IMG/VR virus record: IMGVR_UViG_3300036785_000437
Coordinates: 1 to 24,405 of that record
Length of the DNA stretch: 24,405 nucleotides
Strand: one strand, 5' to 3'
Source: a virus
Under the pieces are notes generated by a model, which was given only the letters and a program-made list of their open reading frames with translations, did not search any database and was not told the DNA's origin. Position 1 is the stretch's first letter, and every line of letters begins with the position of its first letter. Positions 18,370 through 24,405 of the stretch are shown in pieces. Position numbers and translations under genes: made by a program.

Positions 18370-18788
18370 AGCCTCGGGTGATGACCGAGGCCGACATCCC
18401 CTGGCTGTTCTATCTGTGTCGCAAGAAATACTCTCACAAGTACGACGCGCTCTCGACCGAGCTGTGGTTTCGCAACATCGTGATGAAGAACCCGCTGCTG
18501 TACCTGCCGCAGCGCACCGACAACGCCTTTTGCATCTCCATGCTGACGACGCTGCCGTGGGTGCCCTACGAGTTCGAGGCCAGCATCGTCTTCATCGTTG
18601 CCGACGACGGCCGTGGCCTGGAAGCTTTGAAGCTAATGCGTGCCTCGGTCGAGTGGGCGAGGTCGCGGCGCTGCGTGGCATGGCGCTGCTCGTCGGAGAC
18701 CGACAGCGACCTAACCGTGTTCTGCCGCCGCGTCGGCGCAACCGAGATCAGCCCGCGCTTCACCTTGAGGCTGCAGTATGAGCGGTGA
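18204..18788 (+). CDS. GNAT-like acetyltransferase-fold protein
   Basis: The ATG at 18204 has CGGAGAA eight bases upstream and gives 194 residues; an in-frame ATG at 18381 would cut the first strand of the fold. The core starts VLVEPRVMTEADIPWLFYLC, like the first strand and helix of GNAT proteins, continues with EFEASIVFIVADD and a helix (GLEALKLMRASVEWARSR), and ends FCRRVGATEISPRFTLRL, resembling the late LGA-type segment. GNAT-like proteins occur in podovirus structural regions and may modify virion or host proteins; the acetyl-CoA pocket is not clearly readable here. The first 55 or so residues overlap the previous gene and look less natural. It overlaps the next gene by 11 bases. Confidence 0.6.
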   Translation: MVDVRQPPATFHSEPSSVALANDGTYHRRDPAGSGNGLEPVVVGEPSAGGVPVLVEPRVMTEADIPWLFYLCRKKYSHKYDALSTELWFRNIVMKNPLLYLPQRTDNAFCISMLTTLPWVPYEFEASIVFIVADDGRGLEALKLMRASVEWARSRRCVAWRCSSETDSDLTVFCRRVGATEISPRFTLRLQYER

Positions 18789-19194
18789 GACAACAGGCGG
18801 CGGCACGCCATTCGCGCCCTCTAGCAACACCAGCGGCGTCACCAGCCAAGCCCCGTTGGGCTTTGGTGGTGCGGGCTCCAGCGTCGGCGCTTTGTTTGGC
18901 CTGCCCGCGGAGGGTAGCGTGTCGCCGCAAGAGGCGGCTTGGGTCGGCTACACCGGCGGCGAGAACGTCGCCGCCAACAATCAAGCCTTCTCCTCCGGCC
19001 TGGGCTCCTCGACCGGGCGCACCCAGGCCAATGTCGGCGCGTTGGCCGGCGACGTGCTGCAGACCATGCGGATCGACGACGCCATGAAGTCGGCGTCGCA
19101 GCAATTCGCCAATGCCCAAAAAGGCGCGCTGGGCTCAACCTTGGGCGGCATCGGCAGCGCGCTCGGCGGCATCACCAGACTGGCAGGCATCTGA
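18778..19194 (+). CDS. Gly/Ser-rich virion protein
   Basis: A 138-residue, low-complexity protein (TSQAPLGFGGAGSSVGALFG) with a helical middle (DDAMKSASQQFANAQKGA) and the C-terminal motif GGIGSALGGI. The end motif and the start of the next gene form a junction repeated at 19683. Such proteins in podoviruses may be internal or ejected. No domain is recognised. The stop overlaps the next ATG (TGATG). Confidence 0.6.
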   Translation: MSGETTGGGTPFAPSSNTSGVTSQAPLGFGGAGSSVGALFGLPAEGSVSPQEAAWVGYTGGENVAANNQAFSSGLGSSTGRTQANVGALAGDVLQTMRIDDAMKSASQQFANAQKGALGSTLGGIGSALGGITRLAGI

Positions 19195-19691
19195 TGGCAG
19201 GCGGATCAGGCGGCGGCGGGCAGCCGGGGCAAATCCAAGGCTCTGACATGGCTAACGCCATGTTCGGCACGCAGCTCTCCATCAAGGACATGACCAACCG
19301 CTACAATCAGCTCGGGCTCGGAGGCACCGGGGCTACCCCATCCGGGGCGACCTCGGGAGCAGTCAAGGGCGTGCCCGGCAGCGGCACGACCCCAGTCACT
19401 CCCGGCACGCCTGCCAGCCCCGGCAGCCCCGGCACCTCCGGCTTCGGCGGCAGTTTTGGCGTCGGTGGCACCTCCGGCATGCCCGCCTCCCCCGCCTCTG
19501 GCCCGACCGCCTACCTGATGGACATCGGTCGAGCCCCCAGCCTGACTGGCGGCATTCCGCAGGAGTTCCAGGGCGCGCTTGGCGAGGGGCAATTCCAGGA
19601 CCTGAGCGAGACCACCCAGGCAGCTGTCGGCGCGCAGCAGGCCAAGGGACAGGTTGCCAGCGGCATTGGGTCGCTCATTGGAGGCATCTGA
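19194..19691 (+). CDS. Gly/Pro/Ser/Thr-rich virion protein
   Basis: A 165-residue protein starting MAGGSGGGGQPGQIQGSDMA. It has a helical patch (LSIKDMTNRYNQLGLG), a central stretch of Pro/Gly/Thr/Ser (TTPVTPGTPASPGSPGTSG), and a helical C-terminus ending GIGSLIGGI, which echoes the previous gene. It is probably a disordered internal or ejected virion component. ATG 19194 overlaps the previous stop; the longer open frame upstream is a shadow. The stop overlaps the next ATG. Confidence 0.6.
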   Translation: MAGGSGGGGQPGQIQGSDMANAMFGTQLSIKDMTNRYNQLGLGGTGATPSGATSGAVKGVPGSGTTPVTPGTPASPGSPGTSGFGGSFGVGGTSGMPASPASGPTAYLMDIGRAPSLTGGIPQEFQGALGEGQFQDLSETTQAAVGAQQAKGQVASGIGSLIGGI

Positions 19692-22021
19692 TGGCTGGCG
19701 GCGGTGGTGGCGGCGGTGGCGGTGGTGGTGGTAGCGGCACCGCCTTAGGCGACCAGCAACCTCTGGCCCAGACCACCGGCAATGATTTTTCCGGCAATGC
19801 GATGTCGCCGGGCGGCTCTCCGGCGCAATTCGTCGACAATGCCATGATGGGCGGCGGTGGCGGCCCGGCCGCCATGGTCGGCGGCCAGAACGACCCGGCG
19901 ACCCAAGCGCAGTATCAGGGGCTCTATGCCTCGACCCAAACTCCGCCGGCTCCTCCAACAGGCACACAGTCCGGGCAGCAAGGCCCCGCCTGGGCGAGCG
20001 GCATTCAGAAGATCGGCGAAGCTTTGTTCGGGTCGCAGGCCCACGCCTCAAGCCTGCCGAATGTCGCCGGACGGGCTTCGACCGCAAGCGCCGGCTGGCC
20101 AACGGCCGGCGGGGCGGGCGGTGGTGGTGGGACCGACCCCTACGGCAACACCTACACCACCCAGCCCGGCTACCAGGGCTCGGCGGCGCTTCCGCTGCCG
20201 CCTTATTCACCGTCTGCGGCAGCCGCTCCCGCTGCTGCCCCAGCCCCGGCTCCGCAGCCGGCCCCTCAGCAACCGGCGGCGGAGACCGGCGGCGGCAAGA
20301 TCACGCCGGCCGAGCCGACGCCCGAGGTGGCAACTGCACCAACGCCCGAGGTGCCGCTACCGCGCCCGCGTCCGCCCGAGGCCGATGCAACACCGGCGTC
20401 AGCCGCGACAGGTGTGCCGCCGCTCTCGCTCAATGTCGCTGAAAGCTACATGGACCCGGCAACGTCAGCGGGTGCATCGTCAGAATTGACCGGACAATTA
20501 CCAACTGCGCTTTCAACAGCGCAGCGGGTTGTTGACCCGACCGGCCTGGGGCGAGTGGAAATGACCTCGCCTGACTTTAACGACCGCTCAATAGTCCCCG
20601 GCTCCACTCCTTATCCGGGGCGATCGCCGGTCGAGACGGCGGCTCCCAGCCCACAGCCTGAAACGCCAGCAGTGCCGGCCCAGGCTGAACCGTCGCCCTA
20701 CCGGGGCGACAGATTGGACCGCAATCCCAAAGGCGACCGGCTGGATCGGCCAGCAGGTGAGCCCTTCCAGGATCGGTTCGGCCAATGGCACATGACGCCC
20801 GAAGGCGACGCATCCGAGCCTGGGCCTGCCACAGTTTCGCCACAATCGAGCACCGGCTCTGGAAATACACCGACCGGACCGACGCCAGATAGTCCCATTG
20901 GCAAGCTGATGCGCGGCGACTTCTCCGGGGCCTTCACCGGCGCGATGCGCGCGCTGACCGGCCAACTCGGGGTCTCAAACGAGCAAAATATGGTCGGGAA
21001 AGGCACCCCACCGCCCCCGCCGACGCCTATTCAGACCCAAAATTTGCAGCGTCCGCCCGGCAGGGGTGACATTGAGGCGCAACGGACCGCCCCCAACCGG
21101 GCTTTTCAGCCGCCGGTCCCCGTTCCGGGCACTTTTGGCTCGACCGCGCTCGCCGGAGGCAATCTTGGAGCGCGTCCTGGCGGCCGTGCTGTCCCGATGG
21201 ACCCCTTTACCGCAGGCGCGCCGCCGTCTGGGGCACCGCCATTCAACGCTCAAGCGGCAAAACCACAAGACCGGGCACCACAAGGCGCACCCGGAGCACA
21301 GACACAGGCTCCCGCGCCTGCTCCAACCCCCGCTCCCGGCGGAACAGCCGGCGCGGCTACCCCACCTCCTAGGGTGCCGCAATGGTCTGGTGGCACAACC
21401 CAGCACATGGTCGCCAACACGCTGGCGCGTGGCGGCGCGCAACCGAATGCCATTGCCGGCATCATGGCCAACATCGGTCCCGAGAGTGGCTTCAATCGCA
21501 ATGCTCGTAATCCTCAGTCTGGTGCGCGTGGACTGGTGCAATTCTCACCAACCGGCGAGGAGCTGGGTGCGTACAAGACGTGGCTGACCCAGAACAACCA
21601 GCTCCAGCAGGCCGGCAACCCGCAAAACCAGATGAAATTCCTCACCGAGCGACTGAAGACGGCTTATCCACAGACCTGGGCACGGATGAACGCCGCGCAG
21701 ACGCCGGCCCAAGCTGCCGAAATCTTCGTGCGCGAGTACGAGCGCCCCGGCGCAGCCGACCTGAACCGCCGCGTTCTGCAATTCCGCAATCAGGGTGTGC
21801 CGAATGTCGAGCAGCAGCTCGGTGGTGGGGCGCGCTCGCAGGCAACGCCGAACGCGCTCAACGCGCTGCGGCAGCAGCGTGGATTATCGCAGCAAGCCTT
21901 CGCCGCGCCAGACCCGCGCGGTGGCGGCTTCGACACGCCCTATAGGGTTACGCCACGGCCCAAACGGCCACCGCCGCAATGGTATGGTCCGGTCGACCGA
22001 TCACCACGTGATGTCGCATGA
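19691..22021 (+). CDS. Pro-rich virion protein with lysozyme-like domain
   Basis: A 776-residue protein. It begins MAGG with a run of 12 Gly, then about 540 residues of Pro/Ala/Gly/Thr-rich sequence (APAPAPQPAPQQPA; a repeated GDRLDR). The domain from about residue 563 (TTQHMVANTLARGGAQPNAI, AGIMANIGPESGF, GARGLVQFSPTGEELGAY) fits the phage tail lysozyme family, with the likely catalytic Glu598 in ESGF. The domain would cut peptidoglycan during DNA entry. The disordered N-terminus suits passage through the portal on ejection. Its poly-Gly start and ATG overlap match the previous gene's start, suggesting duplication of the 5' end. It is followed by GAGGAGAGCA and the small exported gene. Confidence 0.75.
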   Translation: MAGGGGGGGGGGGGSGTALGDQQPLAQTTGNDFSGNAMSPGGSPAQFVDNAMMGGGGGPAAMVGGQNDPATQAQYQGLYASTQTPPAPPTGTQSGQQGPAWASGIQKIGEALFGSQAHASSLPNVAGRASTASAGWPTAGGAGGGGGTDPYGNTYTTQPGYQGSAALPLPPYSPSAAAAPAAAPAPAPQPAPQQPAAETGGGKITPAEPTPEVATAPTPEVPLPRPRPPEADATPASAATGVPPLSLNVAESYMDPATSAGASSELTGQLPTALSTAQRVVDPTGLGRVEMTSPDFNDRSIVPGSTPYPGRSPVETAAPSPQPETPAVPAQAEPSPYRGDRLDRNPKGDRLDRPAGEPFQDRFGQWHMTPEGDASEPGPATVSPQSSTGSGNTPTGPTPDSPIGKLMRGDFSGAFTGAMRALTGQLGVSNEQNMVGKGTPPPPPTPIQTQNLQRPPGRGDIEAQRTAPNRAFQPPVPVPGTFGSTALAGGNLGARPGGRAVPMDPFTAGAPPSGAPPFNAQAAKPQDRAPQGAPGAQTQAPAPAPTPAPGGTAGAATPPPRVPQWSGGTTQHMVANTLARGGAQPNAIAGIMANIGPESGFNRNARNPQSGARGLVQFSPTGEELGAYKTWLTQNNQLQQAGNPQNQMKFLTERLKTAYPQTWARMNAAQTPAQAAEIFVREYERPGAADLNRRVLQFRNQGVPNVEQQLGGGARSQATPNALNALRQQRGLSQQAFAAPDPRGGGFDTPYRVTPRPKRPPPQWYGPVDRSPRDVA

Positions 22022-22031
22022 GGAGAGCAAA

Positions 22032-22199
22032 GTGAAAACACTAACGATGACGATAGCCGCACTCGTTCTATCGACCGTGGCTGCGTTTGCGTGGCCGATC
22101 GTGCCGTTTCACTACCACGCACCGGGCAGGACGTTGGGCGAACAACCGCGAGCGTTTTGGGACTACGTACCGGCCTCGGTCGCTAAGGACGGCACATGA
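22032..22199 (+). CDS. Small exported protein
   Basis: A GTG start follows the strong site GAGGAGAGCAAA. The 55-residue product has a classical signal peptide (MKTLTMTIAALVLSTVAAFA, possible cleavage after AFA) and a short mature part (WPIVPFHYHAPGRTLGEQPR). There is no Cys for a lipobox. It would be periplasmic or inner-membrane attached. A lysis or superinfection-exclusion role is possible but unsupported. It overlaps the next gene by four bases (ATGA). Confidence 0.65.
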   Translation: MKTLTMTIAALVLSTVAAFAWPIVPFHYHAPGRTLGEQPRAFWDYVPASVAKDGT

Positions 22200-24373
22200 G
22201 CCTCACCGAAGCTCCCGACGATCTGCCACTGACGCCGGAACGGCCATCGCAGCGCTCGCTCGATCCGACCCAGCCGACTGCCGAGGAGCAGGCGGCACGG
22301 GCGCGCGAGGTCCAGGCGCGCGGTGGCCCGCAGCCGCAGCAAGGTCCTGGCATTGCCTTCGCGCGCTTGGGGCCGACCAATCCGGCGCAGGTCGCCGCCA
22401 TCCAGCCGCAAATACCGCAGACCCCAGCACCGGGAGAGCCGGCAGCGGAGCCGGGTCAAGACAAGAAGCTTGCCAGCCTCGATCCGGGTGCCGGCGCTGC
22501 TCCTGCAGCCGCACCCGACTACAACGCCAACCAGCCGGCGGTCTATCGGCCGCCATCACCCAATCGCAGCCCGACCGAACTGGGTGACGACTGGTTCCCG
22601 ACCAAGGCGGCACAGACCTATCCGGGCATCGCGCCCGGCCCCGACATGCCGACGCCGCAAGAGAGCTATCGGGTAGCCGCTGATGCCTCCTCACGGATGG
22701 CGACCTGGGGCTCCGATCAGGTTTCTGGGGCCTATTCCCAGGCCAATTTATTGATGAACCCGCTGGCGGCCATCGCTGATGCGTTCTCCAAAGGTCGGTT
22801 TTCTCAGAATTTCAGCGCCGCCAATCTGCGCGGCCTGCAAATCCAACAAATTGAAGCGCTGGAAGCGACGCGCCGCGCCACCGAGCTGCACCAAACAGAA
22901 TTGGCCGGGGCCAATCGCATCGCCAACCTGGAAGCGGCGGGCCTGATCAATCAGCCGCAGGCCGAGCGGATGATGCGCGATTATCTGATCCAGACCGGGC
23001 ACCAGAAATATATCCCGATCCTGGACAGCCACGGCATCAAAGGTGTTTGGAAGCTTTATCAGATCGAGGATGCGGCGTGGCGGCAGGCCCACGCCGGTCA
23101 GGTGACGCTGCAAAAAGCGCTCGACACCGACAGCAACAACGCGACGCTACGATCGTGGGGCTTCGAGCCCGGCAGCGGCGGCACCGCCGACATGCCGGGA
23201 CTGACTGGCGGCCCCGAAGACCGGACCGCGCCCGGCGGGCCGCAGACACCGGCTGGCTCTGCACCGCCGCTAGAGGGCGAGCTGGCAACGTTCAATGATT
23301 TGCCGCCGGATGCGCAGAACGCGGCGCGCGAGATCTACAACGGCAACCCGGTTCCTGGCCTTGCCGATCTTGGCAAGTCCGGCCCTGGCGGCGCGGCCGC
23401 GGTCGACAAGATCAATCAGATGGCGCGGGCGCTCGACAGCCGGGTCAATCGCATTGCGCAATATCAAAAACCCGGTGCCGATGCGGACGAGCTGGGGCAA
23501 CAAAAGCTCGATGCCATCAAACGCACTGATGCCAAGCGCGGCGCGCTGATCGAGGGACTGAAAAATCTCACCATCGACCCGAACGACGCCAGCCTCAAAG
23601 GCAATGCGCGCGAGAACGCCATCGTGCAGACCCAGCAGGTCTTCCCCGGCTGGAACCGCAACATGTTTCATCAGTTCAGCGCGGTCTGGAACAACGGCAA
23701 CTCGCAAGAGAACAAACAAATAGAGGCCGGCAATCGGGGGACGACGCAAGCAGTGTTGTTGGAGGCAGCGATCAACCGAATAAAGATCCCCGAAGACAGC
23801 ACCATCCCGGCCAACGTCTGGAATGAGTGGAAGACCCAAGGCTACACCAGCGATCCGCAATTCGCCGCGCTCAACGAGCCGCTGCGGGCGTTCGCCGGGG
23901 AGATGGTTTTCCTGCAGACCGGGCGGGTCAACGTCACCCCGGTGACGCAGTTCCTGAAAGAGGCCCCGCTGCATGGCGGCAAGGCGCAACTGCGCACCTT
24001 GTTGCGTCAGGCCATGATTGGCGGAATGCACACCATGGAGCAAAAGCGCGGAGTGTTTAACCGGCAGACCGGATTGAGCGGTGATCCGCCGGCCGCCGAT
24101 CCCGATGCGATGATGCTATATTCGGTGTTCGCCCGCTCCAACCCAAACACCGGCAAGTTTCCGAAGGACGCGCCATCCGAGTTGCTGTCGATCCAACCGA
24201 GCCCCGCCGACATGGCGAAGCGGCCGAGCTGGCGCACTCAAGATCAAGAATTCGAGCCGATGACGCGAGAAGAGTACGGCGGCTTGAGAGCCACCGTTGA
24301 CAAGATGCGCAAGGACAATCCGAACGATCCGCGTCTGCCGAAGCTGATGCACGAACTCGGGATTGCGCAATAA
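22196..24373 (+). CDS. Internal/ejection-type virion protein
   Basis: A 725-residue protein with a Pro/Gln/Ala-rich N-terminal 120 residues (PAAEPGQDKKLASLDPGAG) and then a long helical body (IQQIEALEATRRATELHQTE, NRIANLEAAGLINQPQAERM, VDKINQMARALDSRVNRIAQ). Large helical proteins after the lysozyme gene in podoviruses are typically internal core proteins ejected with DNA. No enzymatic motif was found. The ATG overlaps the previous stop, and its TAA overlaps the next ATG. The assignment is by position and composition. Confidence 0.6.
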   Translation: MSLTEAPDDLPLTPERPSQRSLDPTQPTAEEQAARAREVQARGGPQPQQGPGIAFARLGPTNPAQVAAIQPQIPQTPAPGEPAAEPGQDKKLASLDPGAGAAPAAAPDYNANQPAVYRPPSPNRSPTELGDDWFPTKAAQTYPGIAPGPDMPTPQESYRVAADASSRMATWGSDQVSGAYSQANLLMNPLAAIADAFSKGRFSQNFSAANLRGLQIQQIEALEATRRATELHQTELAGANRIANLEAAGLINQPQAERMMRDYLIQTGHQKYIPILDSHGIKGVWKLYQIEDAAWRQAHAGQVTLQKALDTDSNNATLRSWGFEPGSGGTADMPGLTGGPEDRTAPGGPQTPAGSAPPLEGELATFNDLPPDAQNAAREIYNGNPVPGLADLGKSGPGGAAAVDKINQMARALDSRVNRIAQYQKPGADADELGQQKLDAIKRTDAKRGALIEGLKNLTIDPNDASLKGNARENAIVQTQQVFPGWNRNMFHQFSAVWNNGNSQENKQIEAGNRGTTQAVLLEAAINRIKIPEDSTIPANVWNEWKTQGYTSDPQFAALNEPLRAFAGEMVFLQTGRVNVTPVTQFLKEAPLHGGKAQLRTLLRQAMIGGMHTMEQKRGVFNRQTGLSGDPPAADPDAMMLYSVFARSNPNTGKFPKDAPSELLSIQPSPADMAKRPSWRTQDQEFEPMTREEYGGLRATVDKMRKDNPNDPRLPKLMHELGIAQ

Positions 24374-24405
24374 TGCCGAAGCAACAAGCACCGCAGCCGT
24401 GGGGC
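24373..24405 (+). CDS. Start of next gene, cut by window end
   Basis: ATG overlaps the previous TAA (TAATG). The 11 visible codons read MPKQQAPQPWG. The remainder is outside the window, so nothing can be said of function beyond the likely continuation of the internal-protein module. Confidence 0.55.
   Translation, partial: MPKQQAPQPWG

Overview
The window looks like part of the genome of a tailed phage of podovirus type, probably infecting a GC-rich Gram-negative host such as an alphaproteobacterium. The host guess is an inference from base composition and gene style. All convincing genes are on the + strand and tightly packed, with many stop/start overlaps (TAATG, TGATG, GTGA). Most left-half genes use a very uniform ribosome site of the form GGAGAGCA. 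No integrase, polymerase or replication gene, tail tube, tape measure, tRNA or CRISPR array was seen, so this is an accessory/early block followed by the virion-assembly module.

Layout: 1-399 is a regulatory region with dyads and a possible promoter. 400-5146 is an accessory block: a DUF932 protein; very small genes, three of which end in copies of the same 51-54 bp palindromic element; a hairpin terminator; a structured leader-like RNA; a helix-hairpin-helix mini-protein; zinc-ribbon, membrane and coiled-coil proteins; and a free-standing HNH endonuclease. 5150-12547 is the head module: large terminase, small proteins including a zinc ribbon, portal, a second HNH endonuclease, a scaffold-like protein and the major capsid protein. 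12523-16018 holds a Pro/Cys-rich protein, an IPT/TIG (Ig-like) protein, a connector-like protein and a tail-hub-like protein. 16050-16714 is a run of six tiny basic genes, followed by a VRR-NUC nuclease. 17471-17621 is a strongly structured non-coding stretch. 17632-24405 encodes a fibre/decoration-like protein, a GNAT-like protein, Gly-rich proteins, a large Pro-rich protein with a C-terminal lysozyme-like domain, a small exported protein and an ejection-type protein, and ends inside a further gene.

The most notable points are these. (1) The terminase frame has no ATG/GTG/TTG until inside its ATPase motif region, but has an ATT codon 6 nt after GGAGGAGG. The same AGGAGG-6 nt-ATT arrangement precedes the frame that follows the capsid gene. 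(2) There is a tandem array of Arg-rich micro-genes. (3) Stop-codon-anchored palindromic elements recur in the small-gene block. (4) Two unexplained structured RNAs are present. (5) An identical 24-bp dyad, CTGTCAA-N10-TTGACAG, occurs upstream of the first gene and inside the terminase gene. Functional names rest on motif and gene-order recognition by eye; no database search was run.
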